This document shows positions 1-10,925 of a stretch of DNA of 64,000 bases, one piece after another (the first letter of the stretch is position 1; each line of letters begins with the position of its first letter). The notes under the pieces are model-generated. The model saw nothing but the letters and a program-made list of their open reading frames with translations, made no database searches and was not told the origin of the DNA. The position numbers and the translations under genes are program-made. Source of the DNA: Rhizophlyctis rosea (taxonomy: Eukaryota; Chytridiomycota; Chytridiomycetes; Rhizophlyctidales; Rhizophlyctidaceae); the NCBI GenBank assembly GCA_027596075.1, contig JADGJC010000058.1:1-64000 (forward strand), read 5' to 3'.

Positions 1-1660
1 TCACCGCGACATTGCGGCAACAGTCAGTACCATAGTTCGTAGATTAGACATAGACCCCAGTAGTGCAACGACGCGTTCAACGTGCCTAGATGAAGATAGT
101 TTGGCCAGAGCTGCGCCACCGGCTAGCAATCTATTCTCTGACCCTGGTCAAATATCGCCGCATGATTGTAATCAATTGACCGCGTCCAATATGCAACATT
201 GGACTTAAGATGGAGACGTTTGGACTTTGTACTATAACACGATCGCTAACGAGACTCCCCCTTGTCTCGTTATCAGAATGAATATACAAAAGCCCACCTT
301 TAGCCTTTGGATCTTTTGTTAGATTTCACTTAGTTGTTTCTGACTTAGTGTTCGGCCTTCGCTCACGGAACATAGGCCGTTCCAGCGTGAACAATCGAGA
401 ACGAATGATGGAGAGGAAATCATCGGAGAGGACCTTGAGGAACTCCTCCCACCCTCGGCATGGAATGAGATCCAATCCAGGCGGTGGCGCTCAAGTTTTC
501 TGAACGATGGCACGTTGCTTTCAATCAAGCGGTGGGTTGAACATTCATCCGAAGAAAAATATCTCAACAGGAGTCGAGGTGTGCGGTGACTGCGGTGATG
601 CCCCTAACCCCACTGCCAAGACATGTGTGCCCCCCATTCCAAACAAACTCAAAGTCCTCGGGAGCCACATATACAGATCCACTTCCGCCAGCACCCCAAA
701 ACCTCCGCTTCGGTGATATAGCTCTTTTCAACTCAATCGCCATATGCTTCATCGTGGGGGTTCCTCGCAGTTTAGTCAATCCATCACCAGCAGATCACTC
801 GACGCCCACTTCACCGTCAACTCCCGAACCAAAAGATCACACCCTAGCATCATTCATTTCCCTGGACGACACTCAAAACAGCTGTGTCTCAACCTGGCTC
901 CTTCCCCCCGTCCTTCCCTTCTCCTACTAAGACGGCTGTAACTTTGGGCAGTGGGCCCATTTGGAACTACCCGACGAGGTTAAGGATGAATATTGCAAAG
1001 AAAAGGGGGTTCATCATATTGAGGACAAAAAGTCTATCGCTTGTATTTATTTCACGTCGGCCTGGCGGGATGGGTTGGAAATTTAGTGGGCGGATGACCT
1101 GGATTTGGAGTTGTGGGGGAAGGTTGGGGTTGGGGTTGGGGTTGAGAGTAGTGATTGAGTTATGGGAGGAGGATTGATGCTGCACTGACTTTCATTGGTG
1201 GCCGGGCGTTGACGGTATGTGGTCCAATTCATTGATCTCTGTTGATGGGAAAGGCACCTCCACCAATCATCGGATCGTGGAATTGTGCGCTCGCAATGGA
1301 ATATATCTGTCATTGTGAGACAAGAACAATTGAGTTGCAGGTGTCCGTCCCTTCTGCGTGATTGTTTGCGTTATGCGGGGCCATGAGCATCATATCTTTT
1401 GTGCCATCCTCAGGAGCTTCGCACCAAGCTCGAAAGGCAATACTCTCCAGTTGATCTTAAACACTGATATCATATTATGTAAACAAACGACTGCAGAAAA
1501 AGCGTTCGTTGTAACCATGACCAAACTATATACACAAATTCCACTAAATTCCGACGCCTCCCATCCCACCAAACAGCATATGGTACAAAACAAGCTATAC
1601 AGTATAGACACACACGGTATCAAGCAACGGTAACCCCTAACCCCATCCCACAGAGCTAAT
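1..1660. other. Intergenic, no supported gene
   Basis: Short open frames exist on both strands, but none shows a domain, a convincing ATG context or splice-linked continuation. The only structured element I see is a short G-rich microrepeat near 1.1 kb, listed separately. Confidence 0.5.
1122..1144 (+). repeat. TTGGGG microrepeat
   Basis: Three perfect TTGGGG units in tandem, flanked by GGTTG-type half units. The run could form a G-quadruplex. It is too short to call a telomere remnant, and the usual fungal telomere unit is TTAGGG. Confidence 0.6.
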
Positions 1661-2625
1661 CTAGTTCAACAAGTCCTCAATCCGAACCCTATAAGCAGGG
1701 CGCTTGGTAGGCGGCAAAGCAACAGGCGCAGACGAAGGCGACCGATAGTAACGTTCATTGCGCTCCTCCTCCTCCAAATACCTCTTCCGTCCCCGAACCC
1801 CACCCTCAACCTCCTCCTCCGCACGCGCCTCAGCACAGAACGCCAAAGTCATAAGCGGCACGTCATCCCGAGGAGTAGGCATCATGGGCGGCGAGTCCGG
1901 CAAAGCGTAGTGGTATGAATGTGCCGGGGACATTGGTTCCGGGTATGAGGACGCGTAGAAGTAAGAGTAGGTATGATGGGTAGGCGGTGGGAACGAGAAT
2001 GACGCTGATGGGGATGTAGGTGTTACCGGAACGTCAGAGTCACAGAACGAAAGCGCTGGCGTAGGCGGAGGCGAGAGTGGTGCGTATGCGGGGACAGAGA
2101 TAGGGAGAGGGATGGGCGATGGTGAACGGGTGAGAGTGGCGACGGATGGCCTTGCGATTGGTTTGAACGACTTGGTAGCTGAGGAGGGGCGAGTGGTGGG
2201 CTTGCGGGCAGATGTTGGTTGCGCTGACCAGTCGGCGTTGATGATTGCAGGTGGGCTGGAGCTTGAAGTGGATGAAGTCGAGTCGGAACGGTCGGATTCG
2301 GATCGTCCGTTGTGGGTTCGCAGATGGCGTTGCAAGGCGTCCAGACGGGAGAACCTGGTTGCAGGATATCAGAACGATGTTGTGGATTCACAGTGAAATG
2401 AAGGCGGAATACATACCCTCTGGAGCAGATGGTGCAGGGGTAAGGTCGCTCCCCGCTGTGAGTGAGGCGGTGTCGCAACAAATGTTCCGTTCGTCGGAAG
2501 CTCTGCTGGCAGGTAGCGCATTTGTACCGGCGGTCGCCGGCATTGGGAGATGAAGCACGGTCGCTTTTCTTCTCAACAGCTCGCATGTTGTTGGGAGTTT
2601 TGGAGAGGAGAACGGTCTCGCTCAT
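1661..2625 (-). CDS. Two-finger C2H2 transcription factor (Msn2/Mig-like)
   Basis: Model: complement(join(1661..2354, 2417..2625)), 300 aa, with a 62-bp GTATGT...CAG intron that splits the second finger; splicing restores its F-S-R-L-D core. The start is the ATG reading MSETVLL; the frame is open upstream but has only non-ATG codons. Finger 1 uses Cys36/Cys39/His52/His56 and finger 2 Cys64/Cys67/His80/His84, joined by the standard linker HSGERPY. The FRRTEHLLRH plus GFSRLDALQRH helices resemble the Msn2/Mig1 stress and glucose factor class, in which two fingers bind short GC- or AG-rich elements. The remaining 215 aa are Ser/Pro/Thr-rich and probably disordered, ending in a basic stretch and RVRIEDLLN, a possible short docking motif. 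The role (nuclear DNA-binding regulator) is from the family; the target genes are unknown. Confidence 0.85.
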
Positions 2626-2740
2626 TGGTGTGTGGTTGAGGGGTATGATGTTGGTTGGATATTGCTTGCTTGTATCGGTGGGTATGGTTCGCAAAGGATG
2701 GGAAGGTGGACGACTGACGATGCGATGGTGGTGCTTCTTT

Positions 2741-2747
2741 TATAAAA
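2741..2747 (-). promoter_or_regulatory. TATA-like element of the two-finger factor
   Basis: A TTTTATAAAA palindrome lies about 115 bp upstream of the ATG at 2625. Position and sequence fit a TATA box, though it is symmetric and gives no direction by itself. Confidence 0.35.
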
Positions 2748-4609
2748 GAAAGAGTGATGGCTTCATCCAAGATAAAGTGTATCGCGATATTGGAACGTGA
2801 CGTATGTAATTGATTGTTGACGGAAGAAGCTTATCACGATTGCACGTTTGGCTGTGAGTTGATGAAACAGGAAACGTGTCTGAAAGTGGCGGGAATGGAC
2901 AAAGGTTGATCTTTATAAGGTGAAATTGGAACATCGAATTTCGAACAAATGTTTATGGGTTCCTTGCATGTGAATGGGGCCATGGCCATGCCGAGATGTG
3001 CTATCATGATGGGCGTCAACCAACTATCGGATTGGAGAAATCTTATTGGGGGAAACGGCGGACGCGAACCGGAGGGGAAAGTGGGGAAGGGGCGTGATTC
3101 TGCCAAACTCTGTTCACCATTGGTGGTGGTGCAGTCGCCATCTCGAGACTCCGACAAGCCCTTTGCCATGTAGGGTCTGGGTTCCGGGTTTCAGGGGTCC
3201 CGATATCGCAAAGGTGAGTTGTGGTCCAAAAACTATCGATTTGTGGAAGTCACGTCACCGCATCAGAACCCTCAGGGCTTCCCCCATTGCACCCGAGGTC
3301 ATCTCAATGCATAAATGTCTCAATGCGGGAGAAATTGTGAGTGCGGATTGTGGGGTTTACATGTCTAGCATCGTCAGCAGCAGATCTGTGGGGAACAACT
3401 CGGGAGGATACTGCGATTGTGCTGCTTCCCATGGTCGACCTGTAGCATGTAGACTGTCGGGAGGGTGCTGCTGTTGTCTTGTTGCTGACAGCGCACCCTA
3501 TCAGAGCTTGACAAATCCATATACCATCTGACCATTTCTCAAGTGACTGACTGGCAGAATATGACTGACGCGGCGGTGGATGGTGTCATCCGTCATTCAA
3601 CAATTGGATTTCCCGCAGTTTGTCATGAGAGGAAGGTTTCCGTGCTGTTCCCCATTCGCCCTGTCATTCCGCAGTCTACTCAGTCTCGCAGTAGACCCTG
3701 ACTTTGCCTCTTCCCCTGGTCTTTCCCCGCTCCTGCTCCCCATTGTGATGGCGAAAGAGAGTGGGGAAATGACCACAACCTACCAATTTTCAAAGGCTAC
3801 CAGCGCACCACAGCCCACTCGTCCACAAGCGACGGAGGTCTCCCATGCCTCCCAATGATCCAAGCATGCACCCTTCATGCATTCATTCCCCGTTGCTGAA
3901 CTGTGCCACCGATATTGTGGGGGAAGATAGTGGCACAGTCAACACGTTTGTGTGCACGCGGGAGTGGGGTACAGAAGCTACAGATACGGGCTGGGTCAGA
4001 CTACGATGACTGGGTGACGAACGCGTTTCGGAGGTTGTGTGGCTTATGCTTTGGTTCCCAAATGAAAAATTATCATGTTCGCGCACCGTCCAATTGTCGA
4101 TTGCGCGATGACCCTCACAAAGTGGCCAAGCATCACTGTGCCTCTCCTACTCACAGACACGCCTGAGACACGCGTCTGGTCCATCAGATTACGGAATGCG
4201 AGTGGCGCACCGGAACCTCGGCCCACCGGAGTCCGAAACCGGGTCGTGGGAATGGGCGTCTAACTAGATAATTATCACGTGGACCTCTAAAGTCACGCGA
4301 CATAAAACCTGATGTTGGATCTTCAACCTCAGAACCTTCCCACGCTGGATGTCACAAATGAGTTCTCATGACAAATCTGATGAAGCGCTATGATGGACTT
4401 ACGAACCACTGCAATTGAAAGCATACAATGCAACGTCGAAATAAGGTATTCTGGGTCTTCTTGCTGATCACGGCGGGTGCAGTCAACTATGAATTCACCT
4501 GCGAACGGACTTTGGCGTGCGGCAACATCGTGGATAGCGATTCACCTCTCATCTCTCCTTTCTGAAAACAGGTACACATTTACATATTTACATATTGAAA
4601 CCATACACA
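2748..4609. other. Intergenic, no supported gene
   Basis: The stretch holds the presumed 5' region of the two-finger factor and the 3' flank of the LRR gene. Several open frames of 60-160 codons are present, but they have biased low-complexity translations and no recognisable domain. Confidence 0.5.
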
Positions 4610-6665
4610 TCACGCCGTACAGCTACACCCCGCCGGAGCAACCAATCCAGTGTTCAACTCCATCGCACAATTACCCCTATCAAAATTCAAACCGCACAAC
4701 GATGAAGGTATCGTTCCTGTGAAGTTGTTGCGTCCAAGTTGACTGTAGGATGGAAGAAGGGTTACCAAAACGGTTTCTCCGCGCAAGTACATCCACCATA
4801 AATGCTTACAGTTGTTTCAAGTTCTTGAGCAAACCAAGATTAGAGGGCACACCGCCAGTTAATCCTGCGCGGGTGATGCGCAGGTAGGTCAGCGAGTTCT
4901 GCCAAACCGCACTATCACCAAGCCAGGTCGGACACGCGCTGTTCAAGGGAACCGTATGCAAAGACCTGGTGAAGGTGTTACAGGTTAGTGATCAATCCGC
5001 ATGTTATCAATTGATCTGAAGCGGGGTGATTGGGGGCGATACTTACAATGCTTGCAATGGAACCATTCCCAATGCCGACGGCAATGGTCCTTGGAAGTTG
5101 TTCATCGAGAATATGGTACTAATGGGTGTGCGAGTTAGTGAAGGTCCCGGGGATGTACTGAGCACTTAGCAAGGAACACGTACATGTTTCGCAAGGACGT
5201 GCTTTGCGATACGGAATTCGGGATTTTGAAAGACCAATCAGCAGATGAGAGTGCTCTGCAGAGGTGATTACTAAATTGTCCTCCGATTTGCTGCAGCCCA
5301 TAACCTTACATCGTAGCCAATCGTGGCAATTTGAACAGCTCCTCAGAAACTGTCCCAGACGACGCGGTGCCGACGAGACCTGTTACCGATCTGAAGGAAG
5401 AATTAACTGGTGGACCAAATAAGAATATATAAGTCTTCAAATTCCCGACTTACATCGATTTCAAAAATATGAGATCATGAATACGTGCAGGTATTCCTCC
5501 CGGTAGCGACCCAGCAGCTTCAATAGTCCTAAGCAAGACCCAGTCAGCAATGCACCGCGCAACAGAAACCCCACACCACCAATACTCACAACGCATCAAC
5601 ATTTCCCTCCCCATCACACTCAACCCCCTTCCAAACACACGGATCACTCCCGCCCATCCACCCAACAGAACTCAAACTCGTCCCGTTCCCCGCCACACTA
5701 TTAACCCTCACAACCTCGGCAAGCGCACAAACACCCACCACCCTTCCCGTCATAATCCCAATATCCACCCCACACCTCGCGCACCCGTTCGCCGCAAATG
5801 CCGTCGCACCCATCGCAGCTCGCATGTCGTCACATACATAACGCATGACAACCTCCTCGCTCGTCAGAGGTGCGCCAGCGGGTCGTGATCCATCCGGGGA
5901 GGGGTATGTACGTAGAATGGTGACACCCAGCTGGCCGTTCGCTTTCCATCGCAAAAGGAAGTAATCGATGACAACGAGGTTGATCATTATCAAAAGAATG
6001 ATGAGGACGATTAAGGACGTGCACCAACAAGACCGTGACGACTTCTGTTTCCATTTGGGACAACACCGAAGACGTCTAGTAACACGATAAAGGTTATATG
6101 TCTCCGTTCGCCTTCCGCTAGAATGATGCTTATGCTGGTGAGTATGCTCGACTTTCATGTCGGTTTTAATGACGATCTCCTGTGGAGAGGATTTGGCAGG
6201 TTGTGCAGGTTCATGGTTATGGATTTGGATGACCGCTGTGGTTGGAGGTGGGGTTGGTGGTGCGGCGGCAAGGTGTGTGTTCTTGTCACGAACGATGACT
6301 GTCGATGGTGGTTCTGTGGGAGGGAGGGCGGGAAGGGTGGGGGGTTTCATGACAACGGCATGGTCAGGCAGAGGGACGGGGCTGTGAAAGCCGCGAGGGA
6401 CGAGCTGATCCGATGAGGAGTTGTCATTGACACTAACAGACGAGGAGGATCTATCCGTGGCTGAAGAGCCCGTCCACGAAGCTCGAAATACTGGCTGATC
6501 AACACCCCCTGGTGTTGACGGCAACGTCACCTCCCCAAGAAGGGACTCCCGTTTCTTTCGCGCGACATGTCCTGCGTCGAAATGAGCATGTTGCGCTCCC
6601 TCCGTCACAATGGTCTCAACGGGCGCTGTGTACGATAGATGTGAGGTCATCGGTGTTGTGCTCAT
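4610..6665 (-). CDS. Type-II leucine-rich-repeat membrane protein
   Basis: Model: complement(join(4610..4742, 4810..4965, 5047..5118, 5184..5255, 5310..5390, 5454..5528, 5590..6665)), 554 aa, in frame throughout. Residues 1-210 are Ser/Pro/His-rich and probably cytosolic, with basic Cys-containing residues next to a hydrophobic segment at 215-238. After it come a Cys-containing region, a plant-type N-cap (DPCVWKGVEC, about 341-350) and five to seven LRRs with LxxN and GxIP signatures, for example RNNFTGTIPSSL, ending in a Cys-rich tail. There is no signal peptide and no kinase domain, so the LRRs are C-terminal and probably outside the cell. All six introns are phase 2 and fall in the same leucine or methionine position of each repeat; middle exons are 72-81 nt, one LRR each. 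A recognition or adhesion role is inferred. A decayed relative lies near 10.3-10.85 kb. Confidence 0.8.
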
Positions 6666-7602
6666 GGCTTCAAAAAATGTACAAATGCTATTCCGGACTA
6701 CTTTGTTAAAATTGAAATTGAGCGAAACAACAGGGGAGCAGCCTGTGCTCTCACAAATTCCGTCTCAGCCACGGGTTATGGAGTCAGGGTCTGTACTATA
6801 TTGCCTCAGGGACGAGGCCTTCGGTTGAATTTGAAAACCGCCGAGGCGGCCGTCGCTCATAGCATGTCCGTGACACAATTCACCGCATAGAATGGGAAAC
6901 GACCAAAAGGTGGGTGAATGCAAGCGGCCGGTGGCACAGTGTGGTGGGTTTGTTCACATTCGGTGGCTTAGCACCATAGTATTGTCGTCTGCCATTCGAG
7001 GCTCCATCAATAGCAAATGAAATATTCACAGGAAGACACCCGGAGCTACATACATCATGACTGAATCACTTAGGACTCGGGAGGCTTTCGCGTTGTTGAA
7101 TCATATCCGCCGTCACTTGGCATTCAGGTCAAAAGGTGAGCCCATGATTACAAATCGGTAACCAGGTCTCAAGTAATCACAAACTCCGCATGGAGTTCAA
7201 GACCGTTCGCAGCTTCTGCGTAATGGCCAATGATCAGATAGTAAACTGGTGCCCACTGATAAGTACATAATTCAAGTTGTACGCTATGGGTGCTCTTGCC
7301 GGTTTGGTTGCGGTTGTTGCGGAGTGGACTTTGGGACCATCTCTTGTATTGCAAACTTTTTCGTGACGTCGATTGTAAGCACTTCCAATCATAGCAAACA
7401 TGCACGAGATAATAATCTCGCTTCACATCGGAATGGTCTCTACATATATGCTTCTCCAAAGACTCTTTGATCACAATCAAATGATTTGTAGCGGATCATT
7501 GATATTTTTTTCCACTCCAGGCTTCCATCCACATGACCAGCATACAGAAATGAAAACCTTTCCCACCCAGCGTCCCAAACGCCGCCCCTCTTCCCAAACC
7601 CC
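6666..7602. other. Intergenic between LRR and Crinkler/propeller genes
   Basis: Presumed promoter of the LRR gene plus 3' flank of the next gene. No domain-bearing reading frame or RNA gene was recognised. Confidence 0.5.
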
Positions 7603-9946
7603 TCACTCAATACCCCACTGCCTAACCGTATGATCACTCCCACTATACAGGACCTTCCCATCCGCACTAACAACCACACTCCCAACCGTATTCTGATGCC
7701 CCAAAAACCCCCTAACTTCTTTCCCGCTCTCCACATCCCATTGTATAACCGGGGAACCAACGGAAACATCGTGACCGGTGAACAGGTACTTCCCATCTGG
7801 CGAGATCGCCAGTGACATAGCCGAAGATTTATCAGTCCATGCCGTGCCGTTAAGAGGACCCGAGAAGGTGTTGAGAACCCGACCGGTCGTAAGATCAATC
7901 TGCGTAGCGTTGCCGTTTCCAGAGTATAGAAATGCGGATGTGGCGGTGGGATGTATGGCAAAACCTTTATGTTTCGTCGGGAACGTCGTGGTGTTGAACG
8001 TGACATTTCCAACAAGTCTACTTTGATCCGTTAAGTTCCCCACACCCAAGCCAGTAACTTCCCAATGTTCTATATACCCAACCCCACTTCCACTCAAGCC
8101 CCCCACTCCGTACAGCGACCGCCCATCCCCCAAAGTCACCAAATCAAAAACGCGTGATCCGGACGGTCGCCCACCAATGGCATAAACCACCCCATCAGAA
8201 TAAAGACCAAATATGCCACTCCCATTCGCCCAAATGGGGGCGTACCGACCCAAATCCGTGATGGGTATCCTACTTTCCGGTGTGGTGGACAGGGACATTA
8301 CAACTGTCGGTGTATTGTTCGCGCCCATCACCCAAGATCGGAAACTCCCATCAGAACAGCTACTCCAAACCCCACTTGTTCCAACAAAAACGTTCCCATC
8401 CGTCTGTCCTTCCACAGCTCCAGATTCAGGGGTATGGAGTAGCGACGACCAAGTGTTGATATCGAACTCCTGGACACTATTATTGTACGAAACGTACAAT
8501 TTCGAATCCCGGATTGCAATGTCTCGGATGAAGAGATTGTTTGGGAGTGTGAGGGTGTGGAGGGCGGTGGTTGTTGTTGGGGCCGGTGGGTTGGATGGTG
8601 ATGAGGGGTTGGGTGAGTCCGAACCGCCCTGGTTGTGCTTTGACAGTCCCACGCCAACGCCGATTCCGATTCCGATTAAAAGGAGGAGGATGATTCCGAC
8701 GGTGAACAGTCTTTTGCGACGACGGGTGAGATTTTGGGCGGGTTCAGATGTGGGAAGGGCATGGAGGGTGGATCGTGAGGTAGTTGGGGAGATGGAAATT
8801 TTTCTTTGAGTGATGGACTTGATGGATGGTTGAACAGGAGTTGACTGTTGCTTCACTTGTTTCCCGTCTGCGACAGGCGCACTGTCCGGGATTGTGACCG
8901 TTGTTGAGGCTTCATTCGTTCGAGATTGAGGATCATGGTATGCTCGCGACTCCTGCTCCCTGCAATCCAATGCACCCGTGGCTCTCTCCTCAGCAACCGC
9001 ATGCTGTGCGGGCTCAGGATGCGAGTTGCCTGGAAGATGTCTATGCGCAAACACTCCAAGCTTTTCGTTCAACATTTGCACCAGATCACGCTCATCGTTG
9101 GCCCCATTGGCACCTACATTCAGCGCCTGTTGCTGGGAAGCTACCATGTCAGTGGCTTGCTCAGGTCGATCCTCATCATGGTTGGGATTCAGTTCGGTAG
9201 GCAGAGATGAGGCAGACAGAGGTAAAAGTTGTGAGGACCCGGCATCACTATCGAGTTGTGATGGAGTGTGCTTGGATGAAGGCAGAACAACGCCCGCACT
9301 AGTTGATGGAGAAGCTTCATATGGAGGGGGTTGAACTGATGGTGTGGCAAGTGTTGCAGTATTGGTTGACTGGACTACCAGCAATCGTACTTTCATGACA
9401 CTGCTGACGATAGTCATGTTAGACACCGTGGAAATTCTCTCCTGCCACCCTCCCACCGACCTTCCAACATTCCTTCACATCCCAACACCTCGCCGAAGCC
9501 CCCCCCCCCAGGGGTGCCAAACACCAATACCCCTCTCGCTCTCCCAACTCCGCAAAGAACTAACCCACACCCAACGCGAAGCAATAGCCCTCCTTCACAA
9601 ACACGCCAAGGACATACCTTTCATCAGAAATGGGCGGAAACACATCTCCAACCATCGCAAACGGACTCAATGAAACAGCCTTTGGGAATATTTGCAGAAC
9701 ATCATTGCCCTCGGCGCGAAGCCTGGCGTCATTATCAGAGAGAATATTTTCATCTGAAACGTCATAGAGTTTCAGTCGGTTGATGTCGTAAAGGGCGATA
9801 TCGGGCAAGAGGTTGGTTGCAACCAGGTGACGGAGTTGCGCATTGGTTGTAGTAGATGGGTTTGGTATCTGGAGGATGGTTGCACTGTCTGGGTCACCTA
9901 GGAGGACTGTCGGGAGTTGAAAGGGAGGGAGAGGCAGATGGGTCAT
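7603..9946 (-). CDS. Crinkler-like domain, TM and WD40-like propeller fusion
   Basis: Model: complement(join(7603..9403, 9618..9946)), 709 aa, with a 214-bp GTATGT...CAG intron. Residues about 12-122 match the ubiquitin-like Crinkler N-terminal domain: LLGDPDS start, spaced LRHLV and INRLKLYDV, then SPFAMVGDVFPP and a final hydrophobic strand (VRLLVV) supplied by exon 2. The intron join completes this domain, which is the main reason to merge the two frames. A PPPY motif follows at about 135-138, then a disordered Ser/Pro/Gln region, a basic RRRKR stop-transfer-like patch and one membrane segment (about 342-363). The C-terminal 320 residues carry WD-type strands (SPDGKYLFTG, SADGKVLYSGS) and many N-glycosylation sequons, so they are probably extracytoplasmic. 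The acceptor is NAGNAG; both choices keep the frame. Crinkler proteins are best known as effectors or NLR-like modules; a membrane sensor role here is inference. If the join is wrong, the propeller protein would start at another ATG. Confidence 0.65.
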
Positions 9947-10289
9947 CTTTTAGGACGTTCTTCCTGGTGAAAGGTGTAGGTGGATGGATCATGGAAGTGA
10001 GAGGTTTGGGGTTCTCTGTCACCCGAATGGTTTTTCTGTTGTTGACTCTTCAAGTTGTGCCTCTGTGCCATCTGTGTCTGGGCGAGATGTCTGAGCCACT
10101 CGCCCAATGGCTTAATGGGCCACAACCGCGGTGTCAGTCGGTGACTTGGTGTCCACCTGTTCGGAGGCAGAGAGGCAACGGAGCTCCGAGCAACACAAAC
10201 TCTGGGCGCAAGGTGCGTCACACCGGAGGGGGAGCTATTCCAGCCGTCTTCCTGACCCTTCCAGCTTCTCGCCACCTGGACAGCACAAT

Positions 10290-10850
10290 TCAATACTCCT
10301 GCCACCGCATCACATTCGTCAACCGGAGCCACCACGGTATCTCCATCTGCCTCCAGGTGTTGAAAGAGTTTTGGGTCCTCCGCATCTTCAAGTTCTTCAG
10401 CATTAACAAACCCTTCAACCCCAACCCCACATCCAATGAGAAATGCAACTGTTGTGGCTTCTCGAGCAAACCAAGATTGGATCGTATGCCTCCCATCAGT
10501 GGTGCACGGGTGATGCGCAAGTACGTCGACCAATTTTGCTAAACGGTGCTGTCATCCATCCACGTTAGACAGGAGCTATTTGGAAAAATTGAGTGCAGAA
10601 ACCTGTGAAGGGACATTTGCTATGCTCTGTGCGCCGAGCCGGGCTCACAAAGCTGGCAAAGCTTTTGATTCCAACGTGGACGGCAATGTCCATTGGAGAT
10701 GCTCTTCATGAATATCGTGATATGGCGGGTGCAGACTGGATGAGATTTTGCGCAAGACGCGGTAAAGTACGAGGCTATAAGCTATCAGCAATCACATGTT
10801 GCGCAAGGATGTGCCTTGGGATACAGAATCCGGGATTTTCAGCATGTTGT
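10290..10850 (-). pseudogene. Decayed LRR gene copy
   Basis: Read on the minus strand, this stretch reproduces consecutive pieces of the LRR gene at 4.6-6.7 kb: the repeat KIPDSVSQGTSLRN (parent KIPNSVSQSTSLRN), a degraded next repeat, and the segment around TYLRITRA...SNLGLL (copy STYLRITRA...SNLGLLE). An in-frame TAG replaces a Trp codon of the parent, splice donors are lost (GTACGT became GTGATT) and frames shift between pieces. Intron-derived sequence is retained, so the copy arose as DNA and not from mRNA. A further remnant (LKNLKM...SFN...IPWWL) extends to about 10.29 kb. Both ends stop abruptly, the upstream one just before the neighbouring transporter gene. Confidence 0.75.
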
Positions 10851-10925
10851 ACTCGCATGTATTTACTATGGACAAAACGACACAAAAGTAGTCGTCAAAT
10901 TAAATCTGAAAAAGAAAACTATTTA

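Noticed and set aside
1122..1144. Interstitial telomere
   Set aside because: Only three TTGGGG units, and the unit differs from the usual fungal TTAGGG.
9943..10533. 196-codon minus-strand open frame
   Set aside because: It overlaps the decayed LRR copy in a different frame and its translation shows no domain; treated as a chance frame.
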